34,641 nt of DNA from Rhodoferax sp. Lineage in GTDB: Bacteria > Pseudomonadota > Gammaproteobacteria > Burkholderiales > Burkholderiaceae_C. The notes below the pieces were generated by a model that saw only the letters and a program-made list of their open reading frames with translations, ran no database searches and had not been told where the DNA came from. A program made the position numbers and the translations under genes. Shown piece after piece: positions 7,806-16,231 of this stretch. Location: the NCBI GenBank assembly GCA_025351745.1, contig JANXVI010000070.1, positions 1-34,641 on the forward strand. The letters are read 5' to 3'. Position 1 is the first letter of the stretch. Each line of letters opens with the position of its first letter.

Positions 7806-8687
7806 ATGAAATTACTAGTCTGCTTGGGATTGAGTGCCGCTTTACTAGCTGGATGCGGGGGCAACGGAGACAGTAGGGGAAACGACTGCACATTAGGCGT
7901 CAATTCGTGCAACGTTCCACCCGTTGCGCGCATAGCAGCAACACAAGCCGTCCTGGTGGGATCAAACGTCGCACTGGATGGCAGCAGCAGTTCCGACGCT
8001 AACAATGACGCTATCAGTTATTTTTGGTCCATTCTGCAAACTCCGAGCGGCAGCACGGCCACCCTGACGACTACAACTTCGGTCAAAACAACATTTGTTC
8101 CTGACCGGGTGGGGACGTATGTGATAACCCTCGTCGCCAGTGACGGTAAGAGCACCGGTGCGTTGGCGACAACCACTGTGACTGCAAGCAATACCAATTT
8201 GACTATCAGTTCGACCTCATTTTCAGAGGGGGGCATTATCCCCATGAGAATAGCAGGGCGGATTGTGGGTGGTAACAACATCTCTCCACAATTGAACATT
8301 TCCGATGTCCCAGTCGGCACCAAACGCTTCGCGATCATCATGGACGATGAGACCGCACCTTGCCAGACCGGTCTGAGCGCCTGTCGTCATTGGAGCGTAT
8401 TGAATCTTCCACTGGCAAAGACAGCTATCGCTGAAGGCGAAGACCTGTTGCTACAGAGTGGTGTTGTCTATGGCACCAACTACATGGTTGGCCCCGGCGG
8501 TGTTGCTGGGGTCGGCTACGCCGGTCCAGTTGCGACATCGCAACACACCTACAAATTAACCGTTTATGCGCTTACGGACAACGTAACTTGGGTTACAGCC
8601 ATACCGGAATACAACAGAGCCAAGTTTGAGCTGGATTTCAAGGCTTTCATTATCGGCAAGGCCACGTTGACAGGCTTCTACCCGTAA
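7806..8687 (+). CDS. Lipoprotein with PKD-like and PEBP (YbhB/YbcL) domains
   Basis: A 293-residue predicted lipoprotein. ATG 7806 is preferred to the ORF start 7743 because it is followed at once by a lipoprotein signal MKLLVCLGLSAALLAGC (lipobox LAGC, Cys17). Residues about 35-130 form a PKD/Ig-like domain (PPVARI, then LDGSSSSDANNDAISYFWS and a closing YVITLVASDGKS). Residues about 150-290 resemble the bacterial phosphatidylethanolamine-binding protein/Raf-kinase-inhibitor family: SPQLNISDVPVGTKRFAIIMDDETAP followed by HWSVLNLP, the usual ligand-pocket motifs. The ligand is unknown. Codon use is more AT-rich than its neighbours and it lies inside the duplicated, decayed CsgG-like/WS-DGAT segment, which suggests acquisition. 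A 9-bp-stem hairpin follows the stop. Confidence 0.82.
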   Translation: MKLLVCLGLSAALLAGCGGNGDSRGNDCTLGVNSCNVPPVARIAATQAVLVGSNVALDGSSSSDANNDAISYFWSILQTPSGSTATLTTTTSVKTTFVPDRVGTYVITLVASDGKSTGALATTTVTASNTNLTISSTSFSEGGIIPMRIAGRIVGGNNISPQLNISDVPVGTKRFAIIMDDETAPCQTGLSACRHWSVLNLPLAKTAIAEGEDLLLQSGVVYGTNYMVGPGGVAGVGYAGPVATSQHTYKLTVYALTDNVTWVTAIPEYNRAKFELDFKAFIIGKATLTGFYP

Positions 8688-8697
8688 CGACGATTGA

Positions 8698-8728
8698 ATC
8701 CAACCCGTACTATCTTTATGGGTTGGAT
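8698..8728 (+). terminator. Hairpin after the PKD-PEBP lipoprotein gene
   Basis: ATCCAACCC and GGGTTGGAT form a perfect nine-pair stem around a 13-nt loop, starting 10 nt after the stop codon. The downstream sequence GGCTTGTTGTAA is only mildly T-rich, so this is a hairpin terminator or 3'-end stabiliser rather than a textbook intrinsic terminator. Confidence 0.45.
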
Positions 8729-8751
8729 GGCTTGTTGTAAGCCACGGGCAT

Positions 8752-8886
8752 AGGCAATGGCCTTACTTTTGTTGGTATTGCGCCAGCCCATGCCTTCGGC
8801 GCCCCCATACTGCCGAAGGCCAAGCGACCCCGACCTAAGACTGGGGTACGTGCAATCCTACTGAGCGGTCCACCACTAGCGAAAGG
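8752..8886 (-). pseudogene. Decayed 3' fragment of the CsgG-like lipoprotein gene
   Basis: About 100 bp (8755-8854) aligns at roughly three quarters identity with 6258-6358 inside the intact CsgG-like gene; shared words include GTTGGTATTG and CCGCCGAAGGCCAAG/TGCCGAAGGCCAAG. On the minus strand it still reads GMGWRNTN where the intact gene has GMGWSNTN. The fragment then jumps to sequence matching about 6650-6680 (CTGAGCGGTCCACCAC). This implies an internal deletion of about 290 bp between two GTGCA words, and the gene's 5' third is absent. The remnant runs directly into the start of the intact WS/DGAT gene. Confidence 0.8.
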
Positions 8887-8894
8887 CTGTAGCC

Positions 8895-10448
8895 ATGAAA
8901 CATCTCAGCGGCGTGGATTCCGCGTTTTTGCACCTGGAATCGCCGGAAATGCCCATGCACATCGGGTCGCTCAATGTGCTGGATCTGCCTGAGGGCTACA
9001 GCGGTGACTTCTTTGAAGACACCAAGACCTACATTGAACAGCGCCTGCACCTGGCCGAGGTCTTCACCCGCAAATTGGCCTTGATGCCCTTGGATCTGTC
9101 CAACCCGGTGTGGGTGGAGGACGAAGACATAGATCTGGACTACCACATACGCCACGTCACGCTGCCCAAGCCCGGCAGCAACCGCCAGCTTCAACAATAC
9201 GTAGCGCGCCTGCATTCCAGCCTGCTGGACCGCAGTCGGCCTTTGTGGGAGTTCTTTGTGATCGATGGTCTCAAGAGCGGGCAGGTGGCGCTCTATAGCA
9301 AGCTGCACCATGCCGGCATCGATGGCCAGGCGGGGGTGGCGGTGGCCCAGGCCATCTTTGATCTGACCGCTACCGGGCGGGTCATCAAGGCGCCTCGCCC
9401 CCGCGCACGGCGCAATCAGTACCAGTTGGGCGTTGCCGAGTTGCTGGGTGCCGCCGTACGCAACACCTTAAACCAGTCGGTGGGACTGGTCAAATCGCTA
9501 CCCCTGATCGTCAAGTCGGCCAAGTCGGCACTGATTCCAGCCAAGGGCGAGAACGGCAAGCGCGACTGGTCACTGCCCAAGGACTTCCGGTTGTTTGCGC
9601 CCCGCACCTCGCTGAACGTGGCCATTACCAACCAACGCACGTTCGCGGGCCGTACGGTCCCGCTGGCTGAAGTCAAGTTCATCGCCAAGGCGTTGCAGGT
9701 GTCTTTGAACGACGTGGTCATGGCCACGGCGGCCGGGGCGCTGCGCAGCTACCTCAAGGAAAACAACGAACTGCCAACCCAATCCCTGTCTGCGGCCGTG
9801 CCAGTAAGTCTGCGTGCCGAGGGCGACACCACGTCAAACAACCAGGTCAGCATGGTCACCATGAGCTTGGCCACTGACATCAAAGACCCGTTGCAGCGTA
9901 TCCGCAAAATCAACGAGCTGTCGGCGGGCACCAAAGCCAAGATGAGCCGCTTCAAGGCTGCCATTCCAACGGACTTTCCGCTGCCTGCGGCGCCTTGGCT
10001 GATGTCGGCCGTCGCCTCTTTGTTCAGCCGATCCCGTTTGGCCAACGTAATGCCGCCGCTGGCCAATCTGGTCATCTCCAACGTGGCAGGTATTCCGGTG
10101 CAGCTGTACTTTGCCGGTGCCAGGGTCGTCAGCTACTACCCGGTCTCCATCCCCGCGCACAGCATGGCCTTGAATGTGACCGTGCAAAGCTACAACGGGC
10201 GGCTTGACTACGGCCTGATTGCCTGCCGCCGCGCACTGCCGGATATCAACGACCTTGCCGACGGATTTCTGGCCGAGCACCGCACGCTGCTGGATTTGGC
10301 CCAAGCGCAAACACCGGCGTTAGCGCCCGCCGCAGTCGAAGTCTTGGCGGCACCTGCAAAGCCCAAGGCCGTGCCTGCAAAACCAGCACCGACAGCGACC
10401 AAACGGCCCACAGCCAAGCGAGCCAAACGCCTGACAGCAGTTGCCTGA
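8895..10448 (+). CDS. Wax ester synthase/diacylglycerol acyltransferase (WS/DGAT)
   Basis: A 517-residue bifunctional acyltransferase that uses acyl-CoA to esterify fatty alcohols or diacylglycerol, giving storage wax esters or triacylglycerol at the inner membrane. The catalytic motif HHAGIDG is at residues 138-144 (consensus HHxxxDG). The N-terminal MKHLSGVDSAFLHLESPEMPMHIGSL-type block is intact, as are the NDVVMATAAGALR motif and the C-terminal block (VISNVAGIPVQLYFAGA, then PAHSMALNVTVQSYNG). Residues after about 475 form an Ala/Pro/Lys-rich tail (AKPKAVPAKPAP) beyond the usual end of the family. The ATG is preceded by GAAAGG. The gene abuts the decayed CsgG-like remnant, and a decayed partial copy lies at 7057-7315. 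Confidence 0.9.
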   Translation: MKHLSGVDSAFLHLESPEMPMHIGSLNVLDLPEGYSGDFFEDTKTYIEQRLHLAEVFTRKLALMPLDLSNPVWVEDEDIDLDYHIRHVTLPKPGSNRQLQQYVARLHSSLLDRSRPLWEFFVIDGLKSGQVALYSKLHHAGIDGQAGVAVAQAIFDLTATGRVIKAPRPRARRNQYQLGVAELLGAAVRNTLNQSVGLVKSLPLIVKSAKSALIPAKGENGKRDWSLPKDFRLFAPRTSLNVAITNQRTFAGRTVPLAEVKFIAKALQVSLNDVVMATAAGALRSYLKENNELPTQSLSAAVPVSLRAEGDTTSNNQVSMVTMSLATDIKDPLQRIRKINELSAGTKAKMSRFKAAIPTDFPLPAAPWLMSAVASLFSRSRLANVMPPLANLVISNVAGIPVQLYFAGARVVSYYPVSIPAHSMALNVTVQSYNGRLDYGLIACRRALPDINDLADGFLAEHRTLLDLAQAQTPALAPAAVEVLAAPAKPKAVPAKPAPTATKRPTAKRAKRLTAVA

Positions 10449-10492
10449 TCCGCTGCGACACACCCCAAGGCGGCTCTCGGGCCCCCGTTTTT

Positions 10493-13477
10493 TTATGCGC
10501 CTAGCAGCTGACGCAGCACGAAAGGCAGGATGCCACCGGCCTGGTAGTAATCCACCTCAATCGGCGTGTCGATGCGCAATAACAGCGCGTGCCGGGTTTG
10601 TGATCCATCGGCACGGGTGATGACCAGTTGGGCCTCGCTTTGCGGGGTGAGCTTGGCATCGGGGACGATGTCCACCGTCTCCGCGCCAGTCAGTCCCAGG
10701 CCGGCCCAGGTGTCACCCGCCTTGAACTGCAGCGGCAACACCCCCATGCCCACCAGGTTGCTGCGGTGGATGCGCTCAAAGCTCTGCGCCACCACCGCCT
10801 TGATGCCCAGCAGGGCCGTACCCTTCGCCGCCCAGTCGCGGCTGGAACCCGTGCCATATTCCTCGCCCGCAAAAACCACGGTGGGTGTACCCGCTGCCTG
10901 GTAGCGCGTGGCAGCTTCAAAAATGGACACGTGTTCTGCGGCACCTGCCCCATCGGCTGCGCCCTGGTAAAGGGTAAAGCCGCCCTCCTCCCGCGAGCCA
11001 TCGGCCGCAGCCGGCAACATCAGGTTCTTGATACGGACATTGGCAAAGGTGCCGCGCACCATGACTTCGTGGTTGCCCCGGCGCGCGCCGTAGGAGTTGA
11101 AATCGGCCTTCAGCACGCCGTGCGCCAACAACCACTGCCCGGCCGGTGAACTGGCCTTGATCGAACCGGCGGGCGAAATATGGTCGGTGGTGATGGAGTC
11201 GCCAAACAGCGCCATGATGCGGGCGCCTGACACGCGTGGTCCAGCAGCAACTCCACCCGAAGCGTCTATACCATTTAGGCCGCTAGCCCTCGTGGAATCT
11301 ACGTGAGAAGCTACTGGTTTGATAGCAAATCCATCAAAGAAGGGCGGCTCGGCGATGTAAGTGCTGGTGGGCCAGGTATAGGCTTGGCCCGACACGCCTT
11401 TGATCTTGTCCCACAACTTTCCAGGCTCGGTGGTGACCTTGGCGTAGTTTTTACGGAAGGCCTTGCCGTTCATGGCAAACTTCAGCAGCGCATGGATCTC
11501 TTCGCTGCTGGGCCAGATATCGCCCAGGTAAACGTCCTTGCCACCTGTGCCCTTACCCACCGGCTGCGTCATCAGGTCGCAGTTGACCGTGCCCGCAATG
11601 GCATAGGCCACTACGAGCGGAGGGCTGGCCAGGAAGTTGGCCTTGATATTTGGGTGAATGCGCGCCTCGAAGTTGCGGTTGCCCGACAGCACAGCGGCGC
11701 AAACCAGATCGTTCTTGCTGATGATCTCGTTCAGTTCAGGCGTCAGGTCGCCAGAGTTGCCGATGCAAGTGGTACAGCCATAACCGGCCAGCGCAAAACC
11801 CAGTTTTTCCAGATATGGCAGCAGGCCGGTTTGGGTCAGGTACTCGGTGACGATGCGCGAGCCAGGCGCCAGTGAAGTCTTGATGTGCGGTTTGACCTTC
11901 AGCCCGGCCTCCACCGCTTTCTTGGCCAGCAAACCAGCCGCCAGCAACACACTAGGGTTGGAGGTGTTGGTACAACTGGTGATGGCGGCAATCAGCACGT
12001 CGCCGTGGCCCACGGTAATGTCCGTTCGGCCACCGCCCGCTGCGGTAGCCGAGACCGAAGCCGATGCCGCCCCAGGGGCGTCGTGGTGGGCCGCCAGCGT
12101 GGGTTTGTTGGCCACCATCTCCACCACCTCACGTGCAGCACCCAGTGCGGTTGGCGGCGCCTGCGGCACACGTGCCGCCTCAGCTCCACCAAACGCCCGC
12201 ACATGGTGGCGGGTATGGAACACAGCAGCGTGCTGGTTGAAGCCGTTTTCCGCGTTGGACTTTGAAAAAAGCGATTCAAACTGGGCGGCCACCTTGCCCA
12301 ATTCGATACGGTCCTGCGGGCGCTTGGGGCCGGCCAGGCTCGGCGTCACCGTGCCAAGGTCCAGTGTCACGACCTGCGAGTAGTCAATCTCCCCTGCCAC
12401 GGGGACACCGAACAAGCCCTGCTCCTTGAAGTAGGCTTCAAACGCTTGCATCTCGGCCTGCGTGCGCCCGGTGCCTTCAAAGTATTCCATGGTCTTTTGA
12501 TCGACCGGGAAGAAGCCCATGGTGGCGCCATATTCAGGCGCCATATTCGCAACCGTCGCGCGGTCTGGCAGGCTCAGCGTGCGCGTGCCTTCGCCAAAGA
12601 ACTCGACAAACTTTCCCACCACCTTGTGCCGGCGCAATATCTCGGTGACGGTTAGCACCAGGTCGGTGGCGGTGACGCCTTCGCGCAATCGGCCACGCAT
12701 CTCAACGCCCACTACGTCAGGTGTCAGCAAGTAGACCGGCTGGCCCAGCATGGCGGCCTCGGCCTCGATGCCGCCCACGCCCCAACCCACCACGCCGATG
12801 CCGTTGATCATGGTTGTATGGCTGTCAGTGCCCACCAGCGTGTCGGGGTAGTACATCGGGTCCAGCTTCTTGCCCTTGACCATGGGCTGCTTGGCCTTGT
12901 GCACTCCGCGCGCCAGGTATTCCAGATTGACCTGGTGGACGATGCCAAAGCCCGGCGGCACCAGGCCAAAAGTGTCAAAGGCCTGCATGCCCCATTTCAT
13001 GAATTCGTAGCGCTCGCGGTTGCGGTGGAACTCCAGCTTCATGTTCAGGTCCAGCGAGTTCTTTTTGCCATAGTGGTCCACCATCACAGAATGGTCTACC
13101 ACCAGGTCCACGGGTACCAGCGGCTCAATACGGGCCGGGTCTTGACCCAGTCGCTTGGCGGCGCTGCGCATGGCTGCAAGGTCGGCCAAGAGCGGCACGC
13201 CGGTAAAATCTTGCAGCACCACGCGCGACACCACAAAGGGGATTTCGGCGGTGCGCTCTGCGTTGGGTTGCCAGTTGGCCAATTGGGCTACGTGCTCTGG
13301 GGTTACCTTTTTGCCATCGCAATGGCGTACCACGCTTTCCAGTACGATCCGCAGCGACATCGGCAGGCGGTTGACATTGGGAAAGCGCTTGGCCAACGCG
13401 GGCAGCGAATAGAACGCCCCGGTCTTGCCAGCGGCAGTTGTGAAAGACTTCACGGTATGAGAAAAGCTGTGGGGCAT
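10493..13477 (-). CDS. acnA: Aconitate hydratase A
   Basis: A 994-residue aconitase of the AcnA/IRP type, interconverting citrate and isocitrate with a [4Fe-4S] cluster in the TCA cycle. The cluster cysteines are visible: one in [13 protein letters not shown] (about residue 504) and two in [10 protein letters not shown] (about residue 569). The swivel-domain block [16 protein letters not shown] and the ending [15 protein letters not shown] are present. It is longer than the roughly 890-950 aa usual for AcnA. One reason is an Ala-rich linker (about residues 440-490). Another is an unusual segment (about residues 712-745, [20 protein letters not shown] and neighbours) encoded by a low-GC patch. 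ATG 13477 has AGGAG at good spacing. It diverges from gor across 113 nt. Confidence 0.93.
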   Translation of the reverse strand: MPHSFSHTVKSFTTAAGKTGAFYSLPALAKRFPNVNRLPMSLRIVLESVVRHCDGKKVTPEHVAQLANWQPNAERTAEIPFVVSRVVLQDFTGVPLLADLAAMRSAAKRLGQDPARIEPLVPVDLVVDHSVMVDHYGKKNSLDLNMKLEFHRNRERYEFMKWGMQAFDTFGLVPPGFGIVHQVNLEYLARGVHKAKQPMVKGKKLDPMYYPDTLVGTDSHTTMINGIGVVGWGVGGIEAEAAMLGQPVYLLTPDVVGVEMRGRLREGVTATDLVLTVTEILRRHKVVGKFVEFFGEGTRTLSLPDRATVANMAPEYGATMGFFPVDQKTMEYFEGTGRTQAEMQAFEAYFKEQGLFGVPVAGEIDYSQVVTLDLGTVTPSLAGPKRPQDRIELGKVAAQFESLFSKSNAENGFNQHAAVFHTRHHVRAFGGAEAARVPQAPPTALGAAREVVEMVANKPTLAAHHDAPGAASASVSATAAGGGRTDITVGHGDVLIAAITSCTNTSNPSVLLAAGLLAKKAVEAGLKVKPHIKTSLAPGSRIVTEYLTQTGLLPYLEKLGFALAGYGCTTCIGNSGDLTPELNEIISKNDLVCAAVLSGNRNFEARIHPNIKANFLASPPLVVAYAIAGTVNCDLMTQPVGKGTGGKDVYLGDIWPSSEEIHALLKFAMNGKAFRKNYAKVTTEPGKLWDKIKGVSGQAYTWPTSTYIAEPPFFDGFAIKPVASHVDSTRASGLNGIDASGGVAAGPRVSGARIMALFGDSITTDHISPAGSIKASSPAGQWLLAHGVLKADFNSYGARRGNHEVMVRGTFANVRIKNLMLPAAADGSREEGGFTLYQGAADGAGAAEHVSIFEAATRYQAAGTPTVVFAGEEYGTGSSRDWAAKGTALLGIKAVVAQSFERIHRSNLVGMGVLPLQFKAGDTWAGLGLTGAETVDIVPDAKLTPQSEAQLVITRADGSQTRHALLLRIDTPIEVDYYQAGGILPFVLRQLLGA
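11265..11335 (-). repeat. In-frame repeat-like patch inside acnA
   Basis: On the coding strand the patch reads GATTTGCTATCAAACCAGTAGCT, then 15 nt, then ACGAGGGCTA and CTAAATGG. It is AT-richer than the rest of acnA and adds residues where AcnA proteins normally go directly from PPFFDGF to the swivel domain. The arrangement TAGCT-15nt-ACGAGGGCTA recurs inside gor at about 13999. I infer insertion of a small dispersed repeat that kept the frame. Confidence 0.4.
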
Positions 13478-13590
13478 CGACTACTCCTGGTCCATTGGCA
13501 ATGCCGCCTATTCTGGCAGCATGCTGTTGATCTGTCCTTGCGCCATGCGATGTCCGCAGTTTTTAGCCATTTCCAACCCAGAGGATTGCA

Positions 13591-14955
13591 ATGCCCCAGT
13601 TTGATTTGATTGTGGTGGGCGGCGGCTCAGGCGGCGTGCGTGCCGCGCGCATCGCGGCCAGCCATGGTGCCCGTGTGGCCTTGGTCGAAGAGTACCGACT
13701 AGGGGGCACCTGCGTAATCCGCGGTTGCGTGCCCAAGAAGCTCATGGTCTATGCGTCGCGTTTTGCACAGGAGTTTGAAGAGGCCGCCGGTTACGGCTGG
13801 ACCGTGGGCCAAACCCACTTTGACTGGGCCACGCTCAAGGTACGGCGCGATGCTGAGGTGGCGCGGCTGGAAAGCATTTACCGCAGCAACCTGGTGGCAT
13901 CGGGCGTGCAACTGTTCGACGGCCGTGCAAGCCTTGTAGACCGCAATACGGTGGCACTGACTGATGGTCGTACATTACAATCTACTCACATTTTGATAGC
14001 TACTGGAGCAACACCGACGAGGGCTACATCCATTAAAGGCCATGAACTATCCATAGATTCCAATGGTTTCTTTGATCTGCAGGCGCTGCCCAAACGGGTA
14101 GTGGTGCAAGGCGCGGGCTACATCGCGCTCGAGCTGGCCTGTGTGTTGCAACGTCTGGGCGCCAGCGTGCGCGTGGTGGTGCGGGGCGAACAGATTTTGC
14201 GGGGTTTCGACTACGACGTGCGCGTCCACCTGACCCATGAACTGAAGGAAAGCGGCTTACTGTTTGAATTTGGCCGCAATGTCACCGGCATAGTCCAAAC
14301 CGCTGACGGTCTGCAGGTAGACCTGGACAACGGCGAAACAGTGGCCGCTGACTGCGTGCTGCGCGCGCTGGGCCGTGTGCCCAACACCCAGGGTCTGGGG
14401 CTTGAAGCCCTTGGCATTGCGCTCGACGGCCAGGGTGCCATTCCCGTGGACGATTTCAGCCAGACCGCGATCCACAACATCCATGCGGTGGGCGATGTCA
14501 CCAACCGCGTCAACCTGACCCCCATGGCCATCCGCGAAGGCCACGCCTTTGCGGACACCCTCTTTGGTGGCACGCCCCGCCGTGTGGACCACACGCTGGT
14601 GCCGACCGCTGTGTTTACGACGCCCGAACTGGGCGTGGTGGGCTTGACCGAAGAAGCAGCCCTGCAGCAACACCCGCGCCTGGACGTCTACCGCACCAGC
14701 TTTCGCCCGATGAAGGCCACGCTGTCGGGCCATACCGGCCGCATGCTGTTGAAGCTACTGGTAGACCGTGACACCGACCGCGTGTTGGGTTTTCATGGCG
14801 TAGGGCCAGACACCGGCGAGATGGCGCAACTGATCGGCGTAGCCCTGCAACTCAAAGCCACCAAAAGTGCGCTGGATGCGACTCTGGCCGTACACCCGAC
14901 TGCCGCCGAAGAACTGGTTACCATGCGCAGTCCAACCGTGCGCCACGCGCTGTAA
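13591..14955 (+). CDS. gor: Glutathione-disulfide reductase
   Basis: A 454-residue class I flavoprotein disulfide reductase that reduces glutathione disulfide with NADPH. The FAD-binding start is DLIVVGGGSGGVRAARIAA. The redox-active disulfide is Cys41/Cys46 in GGTCVIRGCVPKK, the pattern of glutathione reductases. The NADP-binding motif GAGYIALELA begins near residue 174 and is followed by arginines (VVVRGEQILRGFD) that fit NADPH preference. The catalytic His is about residue 435 in HPTAAEE. AGAGGA precedes the ATG. A low-GC codon patch spans about 13972-14065, including rare ATA and AGG codons, although the protein length there is normal. egtB begins 22 nt after the stop, which suggests a shared transcript dedicated to thiol redox. 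Confidence 0.93.
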   Translation: MPQFDLIVVGGGSGGVRAARIAASHGARVALVEEYRLGGTCVIRGCVPKKLMVYASRFAQEFEEAAGYGWTVGQTHFDWATLKVRRDAEVARLESIYRSNLVASGVQLFDGRASLVDRNTVALTDGRTLQSTHILIATGATPTRATSIKGHELSIDSNGFFDLQALPKRVVVQGAGYIALELACVLQRLGASVRVVVRGEQILRGFDYDVRVHLTHELKESGLLFEFGRNVTGIVQTADGLQVDLDNGETVAADCVLRALGRVPNTQGLGLEALGIALDGQGAIPVDDFSQTAIHNIHAVGDVTNRVNLTPMAIREGHAFADTLFGGTPRRVDHTLVPTAVFTTPELGVVGLTEEAALQQHPRLDVYRTSFRPMKATLSGHTGRMLLKLLVDRDTDRVLGFHGVGPDTGEMAQLIGVALQLKATKSALDATLAVHPTAAEELVTMRSPTVRHAL

Positions 14956-14977
14956 AACTTGGTCTTGCCTCACCCAC

Positions 14978-16231
14978 ATGCCATCCACGTCCCTTTCGTA
15001 CGCTCTGCCCGTCCTGACAGGAAACCGCGCTGAGCTGGCCCAGCGCTTCGAGGCTGTCAGGGCGCGCACGCTGGCACTAGCGGCGCCACTGTCGGCCGAA
15101 GACCAATGCGTACAGTCCATGCCCGATGCCAGCCCGACCAAGTGGCACTTGGCCCATACGAGCTGGTTTTTTGAAACTCTCGTTTTACAGGCATTTCAAA
15201 CCGGGTACCGCTTCTTTGACGCCCAATACTCGTACCTGTTCAACTCGTATTACGAAGCGCTCGGACCGCGTCACCCGCGACCACAGCGCGGCCTGTTGAC
15301 ACGGCCCGGCCTATCAGACGTCCACACATATCGCGGCCATGTTGATTCCGCCATGTTGCGATACATGGCGGTGGTTGATCCGACCGATTGGTTAGCCGCA
15401 GAAAGTGTGATTACGCTGGGCCTACACCATGAAGAACAGCACCAAGAGTTGATTCAGACAGACATCTTGCATTTGCTGTCGTGCAATCCTTTGCTACCTC
15501 CATACCGCCACAAACCCCAACCGTGGTCTGTCCCCAGCGCCTGTGCGTTGCAATTTTTGGCCGTGGACGCAGGGGTGCATGCAGTGGGCCATGGTGAGAC
15601 TGAAGGATTCTCGTTTGACAACGAAACCCCGAGACACCAGGCGCTATTGCATCCCTTTCAAATCGCAAACCGAATGGTGACTTGTGGCGAATACCTGGGC
15701 TTCATTGCTGCTGGTGGTTACCGCCAGCCGCAGTGGTGGTTATCCGATGGCTGGTCTGCAGTGCAAAGCCAGGGGCTTGGTGCACCGGCCTACTGGCTGG
15801 CCCCTGGAGACCCTCGGGCGCCCTCTGACCAATGGCAAGTCTATGGTCTCAACGGCGTGCAGCCGTTGGATCGGCAAGCCCCCGTAAACCATGTCAGCTT
15901 TTTCGAAGCATCAGCGTTTGCGGAGTGGTCCGGGGCGCGGCTACCCACAGAATTTGAGTGGGAAGTGGCATATGACCTGCCGGATATTCAGCAAATGCTG
16001 GGCCATGGATGGCAATGGACACGATCGTCCTACGACCCCTACCCCGGTTTTCGGCCACGGCCAGGAGCAGTGCGCGAGTACAACGGCAAGTTCATGGTGA
16101 GCCAGCAGGTGCTGCGAGGCGCAAGCACTGCCACGCCCCCCGGACATAGCCGCAAAACGTACCGTAATTTCTTCCCGCCAACCGCGCGCTGGCAGTTTTC
16201 AGGCATTCGTCTGGCAAAGGACCCTACATGA
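14978..16231 (+). CDS. egtB: Ergothioneine biosynthesis protein EgtB (iron-dependent sulfoxide synthase)
   Basis: A 417-residue non-heme iron enzyme that couples hercynine (trimethylhistidine) to a thiol donor, gamma-glutamylcysteine or cysteine, with O2. ATG 14978 is used because the longer ORF from 14867 overlaps gor. The N-terminal DinB-like domain carries the iron ligands: His57/His60 in WHLAHTSWFFE, and HHEEQHQE with His151 and His155. The C-terminal formylglycine-generating-enzyme-like (FGE/C-type-lectin) domain shows PVNHVSFFEASAFAEW, ARLPTEFEWE and the closing YRNFFPPTARW. There is no fused methyltransferase, so it is EgtB and not OvoA. It overlaps egtD by 4 nt (ATGA), indicating translational coupling. 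Sulfur-donor preference cannot be read from the sequence by eye. Confidence 0.92.
   Translation: MPSTSLSYALPVLTGNRAELAQRFEAVRARTLALAAPLSAEDQCVQSMPDASPTKWHLAHTSWFFETLVLQAFQTGYRFFDAQYSYLFNSYYEALGPRHPRPQRGLLTRPGLSDVHTYRGHVDSAMLRYMAVVDPTDWLAAESVITLGLHHEEQHQELIQTDILHLLSCNPLLPPYRHKPQPWSVPSACALQFLAVDAGVHAVGHGETEGFSFDNETPRHQALLHPFQIANRMVTCGEYLGFIAAGGYRQPQWWLSDGWSAVQSQGLGAPAYWLAPGDPRAPSDQWQVYGLNGVQPLDRQAPVNHVSFFEASAFAEWSGARLPTEFEWEVAYDLPDIQQMLGHGWQWTRSSYDPYPGFRPRPGAVREYNGKFMVSQQVLRGASTATPPGHSRKTYRNFFPPTARWQFSGIRLAKDPT

Noticed and set aside
10465-10494. GC-rich stretch followed by seven T after the WS/DGAT gene
   Set aside because: The T-run is terminator-like, but I could not form a stem of more than three or four pairs directly before it, so I do not call a terminator.
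12818-13609. 263-codon plus-strand ORF opposite acnA
   Set aside because: Antisense shadow running across the acnA start and into gor; low-complexity His/Gln/Val translation.
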